Shown here piece after piece: positions 18,202 through 26,867 of a DNA stretch of 64,000 nucleotides. Positions within the stretch are counted from its first letter, which is position 1; each line of letters begins with the position of its first letter. The DNA lies in assembly GCA_963850765.1 (NCBI GenBank), contig CAWKMN010000001.1, positions 124,001 through 188,000 of the forward strand. The letters are read 5' to 3'. This DNA is from CAWKMN01 sp963850765 (GTDB taxonomy: Bacteria; Chloroflexota; Anaerolineae; Aggregatilineales; Aggregatilineaceae). The notes beneath the pieces were generated by a model, which was given only the letters and a program-made list of their open reading frames with translations, searched no databases and was not told the DNA's origin. The position numbers and the translations under genes were made by a program.

Positions 18202-18320
18202 GGGCAGATAGCCGTTAGCTATCGTCAGAATGCCCAAAAATATTTTGCTGCGTTGTCAACTCGGCGTTTGTCGAGCGCAGGTCAGGCGTCTTCGACAAGC
18301 GCTGCCACTGCCGCTATAAT
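18202..18320 (+). promoter_or_regulatory. Divergent intergenic region with strong promoter
   Basis: The 336-base gap holds TCGACA (18292-18297) and TATAAT (18315-18320) with a 17-base spacer, a near-consensus promoter for the TPR-like gene at 18358. Upstream is a stem-loop (TTGGGCA with TGCCCAA enclosing GATAGC / GCTATC) at about 18198-18240. No T-run follows it directly, so it may be a regulator site rather than a terminator. Confidence 0.55.
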
Positions 18321-18357
18321 GCCCCCGGGATCGAACAGGTATGAGCAGGGAAAACCA

Positions 18358-19539
18358 ATGTCTGATCAGCCATATTCCGGGCCGGACGAGATCGAACAGC
18401 CCGACACCTCCCATGAGGATATGCAAGCTCCCGACGAGCTGGAGCGCGATGAATTTGATTGGAAAGACAGCGACGTCGAGCCGCCCTTTGTGATCGAAGA
18501 GCCGCCTATCACCTCTGGGGATACCAAGCCAAAAGCGCCGGTTGCCTTACCCGATGCCTATCCCATTCACTCGCCGGACGACCTGGAGCGCCGTCTCCGC
18601 GCCGAAGAACCGCCCGTCAATCGCCTGGCGGACACGGCCGAAACGCCGGCCATCAGTTCCGGCCCGGCGCGTGGTCTGATGCTGGGTCTGGTGATGCTGG
18701 GGACGGTCTGCCTGTGCGTGATGCTGGTCAGTTTTGCGGGTTATGCCGGCTATCGGGATGGGCTGGCGACCAACGATGTGAAGATCACCCAGACGCTCGC
18801 GACCGGCATTGCCGAGCAGTACGCGCTTGGCGTGGCCGATCTTCAGCAGGGCCACGCTGAAATGGCTGTGGATCGCTTCGCCTGGATCGTGGAGACGGTG
18901 CAGCCGCCCACCCAATACGCACGCGACAGCGCCCTGCTGCTCGCGACGTCCCGCGCGATCGGCTCGTACACGCCGACGGCGCAGCCGACGGATACGCCTG
19001 CCCCGCAAGCCAGCGCCACGCCTACCCTCACCCCGACGCCGGAGCCGACGCTGTCGATCACGCCCACGGTCAACGCGCTCAAGGACCCGGCCTATCTTTA
19101 CCAGCAGGCGGCCACCTCGATGAGTTTATTCCGCTATGAAGAGGCGATCGAATGGCTGGATGCGCTGCGCTCGCTGGCGCCGGAATATCGGGCTGAAGAA
19201 ACGAAGGCGGCATTGCTCGAAGCGCTGACCGAACAGGGCGAAATCTATTTGCGTGGTCTGAACAGCGACGGCGAGGATATGCTGGCGCGCGGCGTGCTGC
19301 TGATTTATCGCGCGGATGAGCTTGGCCCGGTCGAGCCGAGCACACTGATGGGCGAAGCGATTTTTGTGGAGTCGTATATTAATGCGCGCAGTTATGTAGC
19401 GGGTGGCTATTTCGCGGCGGCGCTGCCTATTCTTGAAGATTTGTGCAGCATGAACTGTGAATGGGGCTATCCCAACGTTGATCCGGTGACGGTCAGCGAA
19501 CTGCTGGAACAGGCCCGTACCGGGGCATCGACTCAGTAA
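18358..19539 (+). CDS. Single-pass membrane protein with extracellular TPR-like region
   Basis: Unrecognised protein of 393 residues. Residues 1-105 are an acidic, disordered cytoplasmic part rich in Asp, Glu and Pro. A transmembrane helix (GLMLGLVMLGTVCLCVMLVS) lies at about 106-128. A helical region follows, then a Thr/Pro-rich stalk of tandem P-T repeats (TPAPQASATPTLTPTPEPT) and a helical, TPR-like tail (AYLYQQAATSMSLFRYEEAI; SYVAGGYFAAALPILEDL). The start at 18358 is preceded by GCAGGGAAAACCA and lies 38 bases downstream of the promoter. Its end overlaps the convergent receiver gene by seven bases. It could be a scaffold or assembly factor, but no function is claimed. Confidence 0.7.
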   Translation: MSDQPYSGPDEIEQPDTSHEDMQAPDELERDEFDWKDSDVEPPFVIEEPPITSGDTKPKAPVALPDAYPIHSPDDLERRLRAEEPPVNRLADTAETPAISSGPARGLMLGLVMLGTVCLCVMLVSFAGYAGYRDGLATNDVKITQTLATGIAEQYALGVADLQQGHAEMAVDRFAWIVETVQPPTQYARDSALLLATSRAIGSYTPTAQPTDTPAPQASATPTLTPTPEPTLSITPTVNALKDPAYLYQQAATSMSLFRYEEAIEWLDALRSLAPEYRAEETKAALLEALTEQGEIYLRGLNSDGEDMLARGVLLIYRADELGPVEPSTLMGEAIFVESYINARSYVAGGYFAAALPILEDLCSMNCEWGYPNVDPVTVSELLEQARTGASTQ

Positions 19540-19904
19540 AGCGTATCGAGAATCTTGCGAACGACTTCCAGAAAATCGTGAGGCATCACCGGCTTGGATA
19601 CCCAGCAGTCGATCCCGAGCGATTCAACCTCGGGCACCATGTTGGGGCGCGCCGTCAGGATCATCACCTTCATCGAATCCAGGTGGGGAAGCTGGCGTAC
19701 CTGCTGAAGCACCTGGTAGCCGTTCATTTCGGGCATCGCCAGATCCAGAATCAGCAGGTCTGGCGTCATTTGTTGCAGGATCTCCAGCGCCATCTCGCCG
19801 CCGCTGGCTCCGATCGCCTCACAGTCCAGGCGTTCGAGCAGTCGCGTAAAAAGACGCAGCAATCCCGGTTCGTCATCGACCACGAGCACTACTGGCGCAG
19901 TCAC
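19533..19904 (-). CDS. Stand-alone response regulator receiver
   Basis: The 123-residue protein is a complete CheY-like receiver without an output domain. The acidic pair is Asp10-Asp11, the phospho-acceptor Asp54 is in LILDLAMPEMNG, Thr84 is in MILTARP and Lys104 is in VSKPVMP. Single-domain receivers act through partner proteins or in phosphorelays. No histidine kinase lies nearby, so the partner is unknown. Confidence 0.88.
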   Translation of the reverse strand: MTAPVVLVVDDEPGLLRLFTRLLERLDCEAIGASGGEMALEILQQMTPDLLILDLAMPEMNGYQVLQQVRQLPHLDSMKVMILTARPNMVPEVESLGIDCWVSKPVMPHDFLEVVRKILDTLY

Positions 19905-20053
19905 AGCGGGTCGTCCTCCCTCGAATTTTCTGGCGGTGCAGCCGATGCACCTTCAATTGCTGACGCTTCCGTTAGTCGGTTTCAGGCGGGCTGGATCCTG
20001 GCGCATTGAGCCGCGCTGAAACCTCAGGTGATGCCGGTTGTGTCCCACGTACT

Positions 20054-20701
20054 TTATCTGGCGCTGGTTCGCAGCACGGCCCGAACGGGACTGCCACACA
20101 CCCCGGCGATTTTAAGCGGAAACGCGATCAACTCGTATACCCCATCGGGCACGCCCGCCAGATAGAGCGTCTCCAGATGCACCATGCCCAGTTCGCGCAG
20201 GCGGTGATGGCAGGGCAGGTCGCGGCTGTCGAATGCATCCATCGACGGGCTGTCCAGCCCTAGCAGCACCACTCCCCGCGCGGCCAGCCAATCGGCCAGC
20301 TCTACGGTGGGATACGGGAAGTCCTCCGGCCACACATCGTCCGGCAGATCGCTGACCCAGGTGTGGATCAGCAGCCGCTCCATGCCATCCAGATCGTGCC
20401 CTTCCAGGTCGGACGGCGTGATCCCCCCGTGCTGGCGCGCGATGCTGACCACGTGCGCCGGGCCCATATAGGGGGCAAGCGGCAGATCGGCCGGATGCCG
20501 GGGATCGTCCGCAACATGGTAAGGCGCGTCCGCGTGGCTGCCACTGTGCGGGCTGAGCGCAATCGTCGTCAGATTGACGGACGCACCCTCGTCGCGGCGG
20601 AGAACATGCTCAAACCGGAAGGGTGTATCACCCGGCCACACTGCCAGCGCAGGTGACAACGTGCGGCTGATGTCATAAAGACGAGTCGGGCCTGTCACCA
20701 T
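20054..20701 (-). CDS. kynB: Cyclase-family hydrolase, kynurenine formamidase-like
   Basis: The 215-residue protein has the metal-binding signature HSGSHADAPYH (His52, His56, Asp58, His62) of the KynB/cyclase family, with YDISRTLSPALAVWPGDTPF at the start and LLGLDSPSMDAFDS near residue 143. KynB hydrolyses N-formylkynurenine to kynurenine. The kynureninase-like gene 135 bases upstream on the same strand makes this role likely, giving two consecutive steps of tryptophan breakdown. Tryptophan dioxygenase is not in the window. Related cyclases act on other amides, so the symbol is moderately certain. Confidence 0.72.
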   Translation of the reverse strand: MVTGPTRLYDISRTLSPALAVWPGDTPFRFEHVLRRDEGASVNLTTIALSPHSGSHADAPYHVADDPRHPADLPLAPYMGPAHVVSIARQHGGITPSDLEGHDLDGMERLLIHTWVSDLPDDVWPEDFPYPTVELADWLAARGVVLLGLDSPSMDAFDSRDLPCHHRLRELGMVHLETLYLAGVPDGVYELIAFPLKIAGVCGSPVRAVLRTSAR

Positions 20702-20836
20702 TAAGAAATTGTTGTCCTATCCCGCTTCCCGATTGGGAATTCTATTTTACATTATACCAGAATACAATCCGGCAGCCGTTTAAACGCCATAAAGAATCAA
20801 TAAAAAATCGTTAATGCGATCCTGAACAATTTTTCG

Positions 20837-22042
20837 TCAAGTAATAAAAGAGCGCCCGCCAGCATGTTTCTGCCAGTCGCCGCTCGCCAGAATATCCTCG
20901 ATGGCGCGGATCACCAGCCGCAGCTCGTCATCACTGTTATAAAAGTGCGGCGATAGCCGGATGCCGGCCTGCACCCGGTAATCGACCACAATATCCCGCG
21001 CGATCAGCTCGCGCGACACCTCGTAGGCGTGCGGCGGATTGATCGTCACGGTTCCCCCGCGCTGGTCGGGGGTGCGCGGCGAATTGACTTCAAAACCCGC
21101 CTCTTCGGCCAGCCGGATCAGCAGCGCCGTCTGGTGTTGGGATTTGCGCCGGATGTTCTCCACGCCCACCTGCGCGATGATCTCGATACCGGGCCGGATG
21201 GCGTATAGACTTGGGATGGCTGGGGTCCCATTCAGAAAACGAAAGGCATCGTCGCGCCAGACCATATCATCGACCTCAAAAGCGAACGGCCGCTGGTGAG
21301 CCATCCACCCAGTGAGTTTGGGCTGGACCGTCTTCAGATGATCGGGGCGCGCGTACAGGAAAACGCCCCCCGGCCCGCCGCACATCCACTTGAGCACGCC
21401 CGCCAGATAATAATCGACGTTGAGCGCCGTGACATCGAACGGCACAATGCCCGCCGCGTGATACCCGTCCACGATTACAATCGCGCCGACCGCATGCGCT
21501 TTCTCGATGATCGCCTGCACATCCAGAATATAGGCGCTGCGGAACAGCACGTGGCTGATCGGCACCAGCAGCGTTCGCTCGTCGATCGCGTCGATGATGC
21601 GCTCGACTGGCACGGTGATGCCGCCATCCTCACTGTTGATCATACATAAATCGACGTGCGGTGGCAGCATACTGCGCAGCAGGTAATACACCGAGGGAAA
21701 AATGCCGGATTCGATCACGACCTTGTTACGCGGGCCGGTGTAGTCAAAGCAGGTCAGCAGGATCCCTTGAGCCAGCGAAATGTTCTGATGGATCGAGACG
21801 GTATTCAGCGGCGCGCCAATGATCGGCGCGATCTGGTTGCCGATGTCCACGTTGAGATCCCACCAGCCGTCACCCCAGGCACGGACCCCACGCGTCGCCC
21901 ACGTATCCGCGTAGGCGTGCAGGCTGTCATACACGCCGCGCGGCATTGCGCCCAATGAATTGCTTACCAGATAGGTTGTGCTGCTCAAAATCGGGAAGTG
22001 TTCGCGCCAGACCAGAAGGGGATCGACGGACGGAGTATCCAA
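20837..22042 (-). CDS. kynU: Kynureninase-like class V PLP enzyme
   Basis: The 401-residue protein is a fold-type I PLP enzyme. The N-terminal TYLVSNSLGAMP, the cofactor Asp192 in VDGYHAAGIVPFDV and the Schiff-base Lys218 in GVLKWMCGGPGG match the kynureninase branch, which cleaves kynurenine to anthranilate and alanine; W-x-A-H (GWMAHQRPFAF) is also typical. The start is TTG at 22042, with GAGAGG 5 bases before. It lies upstream of the formamidase gene on the same strand. An alternative is another class V lyase, but pairing with a KynB-like gene argues for kynurenine. Confidence 0.75.
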   Translation of the reverse strand: MDTPSVDPLLVWREHFPILSSTTYLVSNSLGAMPRGVYDSLHAYADTWATRGVRAWGDGWWDLNVDIGNQIAPIIGAPLNTVSIHQNISLAQGILLTCFDYTGPRNKVVIESGIFPSVYYLLRSMLPPHVDLCMINSEDGGITVPVERIIDAIDERTLLVPISHVLFRSAYILDVQAIIEKAHAVGAIVIVDGYHAAGIVPFDVTALNVDYYLAGVLKWMCGGPGGVFLYARPDHLKTVQPKLTGWMAHQRPFAFEVDDMVWRDDAFRFLNGTPAIPSLYAIRPGIEIIAQVGVENIRRKSQHQTALLIRLAEEAGFEVNSPRTPDQRGGTVTINPPHAYEVSRELIARDIVVDYRVQAGIRLSPHFYNSDDELRLVIRAIEDILASGDWQKHAGGRSFIT

Positions 22043-22182
22043 CAGAACCTCTCAAGAAAGCCACTCTGCAACTTGCTCCGAGTGTACGCCGTTTGGGCCT
22101 AAAAGCCAAGAAAATTCTGCGCGTGGGCCAGCCTCACCCCCCCCCCTCAGACTCTGAGTTCCAATCCAACACTGAGGAAAAT

Positions 22183-22689
22183 TTACCCCTCATCCCCGGC
22201 GACCCAGGTATGCGGCCAGTCGTTGGGCTGCGGGACCAATCCGGCCGCGACCGGGGCCTGTCGCAGCTCGTACAGGGCATTGCTCAGCTTGTACTCGCTC
22301 CAGAAGATGGCGCGATGACTCCCGGCCTGCCATACCTGATAGTGTACGCCGCCCCACACGGGGTTATAACGCAGCACTGTGTCGAGCGCGTCGCCATCCA
22401 TCCGAAGAATCACGTCCAGCAGGCGCTCGCCGGTGTGCGCCTTGGCCCGCTCGATCCACGCTTCCAATCCGCGCTCGTCGGTGGGACCCACCACCGCCCG
22501 CATGAGATCCGGCAGGACCACGCCGCCCCACAGGCTGCCGGGTGCTGCACAATCGCGCAGCGCCGCAAGGGCGATCCGGGCAAGGCGCGGCTCCAGAAAC
22601 AAGGGTGCCTGATCGACCACGGTCAGGATCACCTGGGCGTAAAACGGCTGTACCTCGAAATCCTCAGGGAGCAATCGGCCATCCCCCAT
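22183..22689 (-). CDS. REP-associated tyrosine transposase-like protein lacking HUH histidines
   Basis: The 168-residue protein lines up by eye with RAYT/TnpA-REP (Y1) proteins: an N-terminal strand segment (VILTVVDQAPLF), helix (RIALAALRDC), the position of the metal motif, WIERAKAHTGERL, then VHYQVWQAGSHRAIFWSEY and the ending ALYELRQAPVAAGLVPQP-x-DWPHTW, which resembles the usual Y-I-x-x-N-P-V-x-A-G-L-V...W-P. The metal motif P-N/E-H-x-H is replaced by PDLMR (residues 60-64), so both His are missing, while Tyr140 is kept. It is probably not an active transposase. The genome's many palindromes make the link tempting but unproven. Confidence 0.45.
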   Translation of the reverse strand: MGDGRLLPEDFEVQPFYAQVILTVVDQAPLFLEPRLARIALAALRDCAAPGSLWGGVVLPDLMRAVVGPTDERGLEAWIERAKAHTGERLLDVILRMDGDALDTVLRYNPVWGGVHYQVWQAGSHRAIFWSEYKLSNALYELRQAPVAAGLVPQPNDWPHTWVAGDEG

Positions 22690-22777
22690 TCATTAGGCTA
22701 TAACCTGTATGAAATATTTTGTTAATAAATATCATGTAAACTCGTATAGTGATCATCAGTTGGAAAGGGAATCGCAT

Positions 22778-24499
22778 ATGCTCGCACGATCAAAAACGAT
22801 GTCAGCCGCCGCCTGGGGCGCGCTGATCGGTGTGTTCCTGACGGCGGCCCTGATTGCGGTATTATACCTGGCCGACCAGGCAGCGGGGCTGCCCCTGGTG
22901 ATGTATGACCTGTTCGACTGGCTGGCGCGCGTGCTGCCCGGCGATATCATCACGCGGGTGATCGATCTGATGGTCGAGGCGATCGATCGGACCGACGTGG
23001 GCGAAACGTCCAGCACGGCCAAGACGATCGAGAACGGTCTGGCGATTTTCACCTTCTTCATGGGCGGGGTAAGCACGAGCGCGCTGCTGTTCGCCGTGCT
23101 GCGCCGGTATGGCATCCAGTTCACCGAGGCGGCGGTCTACCTGCCTGGCGTGATCGCCGCGGCCATCATCGCCGTGCCGATGATCCTGATCAGCCGCGAC
23201 GTTAATATCACGGCAACCGCGCCGGAAACGGCCAGCACCCTCTGGTTGGCCGCCGCCTTTCTGATCTGGGGTGCGCTCGCCAGTTGGGCGTATTACGTGC
23301 TGTATCCGATTCGCCATGGCTCCACCAGCGGCGCGGCAGAGCGGGCAGAGATCATCGTCCCGTCTGGACGAACGGAGCGGGGACCGGCCTATGAGCCGTT
23401 CAGGGTGGAGCCGCTCAACCGCCGCCAGTTTCTGATCCGCGTGGGGGCCGCCTCCGCGACGGTGACGTTTGCCGGCGTCGCCATCGGGCGCTACCTGAAA
23501 CACCGCGATGATCAGGCGTATGAAGACCTGATCGCCAGCCGGCGCGCGGACGCCGCGAGTATGCCGACCGGCCTGCCAAATGCCAACGATCCGGTTCAGC
23601 CGGTGCCCGGTACGCGCCCGGAATACACCCCGCTGGAAGATCACTACCGGATCGACATCAACTCGCGCTCGCCCGAAATCGACGGTAACGCCTGGCGGCT
23701 GCGCATCACGGGGCTGGTCGGCACGCCGCTTGAGCTGGCCCTGGATGATCTCAAAACGCGCTACGATCCGCGCGACCAGTATGTGACCCTGGCCTGCATC
23801 TCCAACCGCGTCGGCGGCGATCTGACCAGCACGACCCGCTGGACCGGGGCCAGTCTGCGCGAGGTGCTGGCCGATGCCGATCTGGATTCTGACGCCACGC
23901 ACATCAAGATCACATCCGAAGACGGCTTTTTTGAGACGGTCGCGCTGGATCTGATCCAGGCGGATGAGCGGGTGATGCTCGCCTACCATTGGGACGGCAT
24001 CCCGCTGCTGTATGAGCATGGTTTCCCGCTGCGGATCTACATCCCCGACCGCTTTGGCATGAAGCAGCCGAAGTGGATCACCGACATTGAAGTGATGGAT
24101 CACGATGAAGAGGGCTATTGGGTGATGCGCGGCTGGGATAAGGACGCGCGGATGAAGGCGACCTCCGTCGTGGATGTCATCGCGGACGATCTGCCCACCG
24201 AGCGGGATGGACGGGTGTATATCCCGGTGGGCGGGATTGCGCATGCCGGCGCGCGGGGGATCTCCAAGGTGGAAGTGAGCGTCGATGAGGGCGACTGGCA
24301 GGAAGCCGAGCTGCGCGCCCCGCTCTCCGAAACGACGTGGGTGATCTGGCGCTACGAGTGGCCGTTCGAGGCCGGCAAGCATACCTTCGCCGTGCGCTGC
24401 ACCGAGGGCGACGGCACCCCGCAGATCGAGAAGGTCCAGGGGAGTATGCCCAGCGGGGCCACCGGCATCCATACGCGCACGCGCGAGTTGGGCGCTTGA
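22778..24499 (+). CDS. Membrane-anchored molybdopterin oxidoreductase (sulfite oxidase family)
   Basis: The protein has 573 residues with the start at 22778 (GGAAAGGGAA upstream). Four or so transmembrane helices lie within residues 1-170 (AAWGALIGVFLTAALIAVL and others), then a twin-arginine-like stretch RRQFLIRVGAASAT at 215-228, so the C-terminal enzyme domain is probably exported. The catalytic domain contains YRIDINSRSPEIDGNAWRLR, the molybdenum-ligating Cys340 in VTLACISNRVGG and the Moco-binding RWTGASLREVL and GFPLRIYIPDRFGMKQPKW. The C-terminal part resembles the dimerisation domain of sulfite oxidases. The substrate is undetermined; a fused membrane module may pass electrons to the respiratory chain. 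Confidence 0.82.
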   Translation: MLARSKTMSAAAWGALIGVFLTAALIAVLYLADQAAGLPLVMYDLFDWLARVLPGDIITRVIDLMVEAIDRTDVGETSSTAKTIENGLAIFTFFMGGVSTSALLFAVLRRYGIQFTEAAVYLPGVIAAAIIAVPMILISRDVNITATAPETASTLWLAAAFLIWGALASWAYYVLYPIRHGSTSGAAERAEIIVPSGRTERGPAYEPFRVEPLNRRQFLIRVGAASATVTFAGVAIGRYLKHRDDQAYEDLIASRRADAASMPTGLPNANDPVQPVPGTRPEYTPLEDHYRIDINSRSPEIDGNAWRLRITGLVGTPLELALDDLKTRYDPRDQYVTLACISNRVGGDLTSTTRWTGASLREVLADADLDSDATHIKITSEDGFFETVALDLIQADERVMLAYHWDGIPLLYEHGFPLRIYIPDRFGMKQPKWITDIEVMDHDEEGYWVMRGWDKDARMKATSVVDVIADDLPTERDGRVYIPVGGIAHAGARGISKVEVSVDEGDWQEAELRAPLSETTWVIWRYEWPFEAGKHTFAVRCTEGDGTPQIEKVQGSMPSGATGIHTRTRELGA

Positions 24500-24545
24500 G
24501 TTGTGAGTAGGGGTGGGTTAACAAACCCGCCCTGGGCGACCCGGC

Positions 24546-24595
24546 AGAAAAGTCCCCTCTCCATCACAAGGAGAGGGGATTTAGGGGTGAGGCTA
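24546..24595. repeat. Short palindrome, CCCCTCTCCATCA type
   Basis: CCCCTCTCC (24546-24554) is mirrored by GGAGAGGGG and followed by TTTAGGGGTGAGGC. It sits between the convergent oxidoreductase and serA genes and touches the serA stop codon. Confidence 0.6.
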
Positions 24596-25567
24596 ACTGC
24601 TCTTCTCGAAGACCGCGCGGTTGCGGACGTTGTCGTAGCGCTGTTTGAGCAGTGCGTTCAACACTGCTTCCGCGGCCTGAGTGCCGACGATGTCTTGAGC
24701 TTCGTTGGTGCTCGCACCGAGATGCGGCGTGTAGATCACGTTGGGCAGCCCCAACAGCGGATTATCCGGTGACGGCGGCTCGACCTCGTACACATCGATG
24801 GCCGCGCCCGCCACCTTGCCGCTGTTGAGCGCCGCCGCGAGATCGGCACTGTTGACCAGTGCGCCGCGCGCCGCATTGATGATCAGGACGCCGTCTTTCA
24901 TCCGGGCGATGGTGGCGGCGTTGATGACCTCGCGCGTATCGTCGGTGACGACGGCATGCAGCGAGATAATGTCCGCTTCTTCAAGCAGTTCTTCGAGCCG
25001 GGGCACGATGGACAGCCCCAGGTGCCGCGCGACATCCGTCGGGACGAAGGGATCATACGCGATTTCGTGCAGACCGAGGCACTTGGCTCGCTCGGCCAGC
25101 GCCCGGCCCACGCGCCCAAAGCCGATGATGCCGAGGGTTTTGCCGTTGAGCTCGGTGCCGACATACTTCTTGCGATCCCACTTCCCCTGCCGCATCGACT
25201 GATCCGCCTGCGGGATATGCCGGGCCAGCGCCAGCATCAGCCCCAGGGCCAGCTCGGCCGTCGAGATGGTGTTGGCGTCGGGCGTGTTCATGGCGATCAC
25301 GCCGCGCGCGGTGCAGGCTTCCAGGTCGATGTTGTCCACGCCCACGCCAGCGCGCACCACAACCTTCAGGTTCTCGGCCTGAGCCAGCAGTTCGGCATCC
25401 ACTTTCGTATCACTGCGGACGATCAGCGCGTGCGCCTTGGGGATCTGCGCGAGTGTCTCCTCGCGCTTCATTTTGCCCGGCGCGTAGACCTCGAACTGCG
25501 CGACGCCGTCGAGCAGATCCAGGCCGGCTTGATTCAGATTATCGGGAACGAGAATAAAGTACATCAT
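24593..25567 (-). CDS. serA: D-3-phosphoglycerate dehydrogenase (short form)
   Basis: The 324-residue protein is a D-2-hydroxyacid dehydrogenase: VVVRAGVGVDNIDLEACTAR, the NAD-binding loop GIIGFGRVGRALAE near 145-158, NAARGALVNSADL with the conserved Arg, and the catalytic His in TPHLGAST. It has no ACT or regulatory domain. The adjacent aminotransferase gene 11 bases upstream supports the serine pathway: oxidation of 3-phosphoglycerate to phosphohydroxypyruvate. Short hydroxyacid dehydrogenases can have other substrates, hence the margin. Confidence 0.82.
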   Translation of the reverse strand: MMYFILVPDNLNQAGLDLLDGVAQFEVYAPGKMKREETLAQIPKAHALIVRSDTKVDAELLAQAENLKVVVRAGVGVDNIDLEACTARGVIAMNTPDANTISTAELALGLMLALARHIPQADQSMRQGKWDRKKYVGTELNGKTLGIIGFGRVGRALAERAKCLGLHEIAYDPFVPTDVARHLGLSIVPRLEELLEEADIISLHAVVTDDTREVINAATIARMKDGVLIINAARGALVNSADLAAALNSGKVAGAAIDVYEVEPPSPDNPLLGLPNVIYTPHLGASTNEAQDIVGTQAAEAVLNALLKQRYDNVRNRAVFEKSS

Positions 25568-25578
25568 GTCTCAGCGCC

Positions 25579-26670
25579 TCACTTCTGCAGGAATTCGTCC
25601 ATCGCGGCAAACAGTTCTTCGAGATCGGCGGGCATAATGTCGCCCATGTGCGCGATGCGGAAGGTCTTGTCTTTGAGCTTGCCGTAGCCGTTGGAGATCA
25701 TCATGCCGCGCTGTTTGAGCGCCTTGTTGAGGGCTGCAATGTCCGTGCCCCGTGCATTGGCGATGGTGGACACGGTTGGTGAGTGATAGCCGTCCGCGGA
25801 GAACATCTTAAAACCGGCGTTCTTTGCCCAGTCGCGCGTCATCTGCGCCATATGCTCGTGGCGTGCGTAACGGGCGTCCAGCCCTTCGGCCAGCATGGTG
25901 TCCAACTGCACATCGGCGGCGTACATCAGCGAGATCGGCGGCGTGGCCGGGGTGTTATTCTTCTGATGGTGCTTGTCGATCTCGATCACGTCGAAGTAGT
26001 AGCCGCGGTTCTTGACCTGCCGGGCGCGTTCCAGCACCGCCGGCGAGACCGAGGCCAGCGCCATTCCCGGCGGCAGCGCGAAGGCTTTTTGCGTGCTCGT
26101 CAGGCAGATGTCGATGCCCAGGGCATCCACGTCGATCTTGGCACCCGCGTAGATGCTCACCGCATCCACCAGCAGCAGCGTGTCGGGATAGTCGTTCAGA
26201 ATCTCGGCGTACTGCTCGATAGGGTTGCGGACGCCGGTGCTGGTCTCGTTCATGACGCAGGCGACCGCGTCGTAGGGGCCGCGCTTGAGCGCCTCGGCCA
26301 GAACTTCGGGCAGATTCGGCTGGCCCCATTCCGCCGCCAGAATATCGACCTGTTTGCCGTTGAGGCTGCTGGTTTCGGCCCAGCGCTCGCTGAACGCGCC
26401 ACACGTCAGGTGCAGGATCTTGGCGTCGTCGCGCACGGTGCAGCGTGACGCCGATTCCCAGACGCCGGTGCCCGACGAGGTGTAGAGGTAGACCGGGTTC
26501 TGCGTGAAGAACGTCTGCTGAAGCTTGGGCTGGAGCCGGGCGTAGAGTTCCGCGAAGGCGGTCGAGCGGTGCCCGATCATCCATTCGGCCTGCGCGTCCA
26601 GAATTTCGGCGCGGACTTCGACCGGGCCGGGGATAAAAAGACGAACGTGATCGGTTTGGCGAGGTGACAT
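25579..26670 (-). CDS. serC: Class V aminotransferase, phosphoserine/alanine-glyoxylate type
   Basis: The 363-residue PLP enzyme has RLFIPGPVEVRAEILDAQ and MIGHRSTAFAELY at the start, LYTSSGTGVWESA, cofactor Asp in LLLVDAVSIYAG and Schiff-base Lys in TSTQKAFALPPG. This set is shared by the archaeal-type phosphoserine aminotransferases and alanine-glyoxylate aminotransferases. Being just upstream of serA on the same strand argues for phosphoserine formation. ATG at 26670 is preferred (GGAGGG 11 bases before); the frame stays open 30 codons further. A leader with a hairpin precedes it at 26783-26859. Confidence 0.8.
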   Translation of the reverse strand: MSPRQTDHVRLFIPGPVEVRAEILDAQAEWMIGHRSTAFAELYARLQPKLQQTFFTQNPVYLYTSSGTGVWESASRCTVRDDAKILHLTCGAFSERWAETSSLNGKQVDILAAEWGQPNLPEVLAEALKRGPYDAVACVMNETSTGVRNPIEQYAEILNDYPDTLLLVDAVSIYAGAKIDVDALGIDICLTSTQKAFALPPGMALASVSPAVLERARQVKNRGYYFDVIEIDKHHQKNNTPATPPISLMYAADVQLDTMLAEGLDARYARHEHMAQMTRDWAKNAGFKMFSADGYHSPTVSTIANARGTDIAALNKALKQRGMMISNGYGKLKDKTFRIAHMGDIMPADLEELFAAMDEFLQK

Positions 26671-26782
26671 ATCAGGTAAACCCTCCACATAAAAAGAGTG
26701 TATGGACGAAGCGAGAAACGTGCCGGAACCGTGTGCCTGCCCATCGGTGTGAACAGGCATGGGGACGTGTAGCTGTCGGCGC

Positions 26783-26859
26783 GGGGAGCAACCTGAAAAT
26801 CAGGCGCTCCCCGAACCAGCCCCCTTAGCACAACGGCGTCTACCCCAGCTTGACTTCAT
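26783..26859 (-). promoter_or_regulatory. Intercistronic stem-loop and possible short ORF before serC
   Basis: Between the isomerase stop (26868) and serC lies a stable stem: GGGGAGC / GCTCCCC enclosing CCTGA / TCAGG (26783-26812). A 19-codon ORF beginning ATG at 26859 (M-K-S-S-W-G-R-R-R-C) ends with its TGA inside this stem and has AAGGA overlapping the isomerase stop codon. It contains four Ser and one Cys. No T-run follows the stem, so this is not a clear attenuator; a role in processing or translation is possible. Confidence 0.3.
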
Positions 26860-26867
26860 CGCGGTGG

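Noticed and set aside
18198..18240. Stem-loop as terminator of the PucR or TPR-like gene
   Set aside because: No adjacent T-run on either strand, and it lies between divergent genes, so it would have nothing to terminate.
22862..24472. 536-codon frame antisense to the molybdopterin oxidoreductase
   Set aside because: No motif, composition typical of a shadow of a GC-rich gene.
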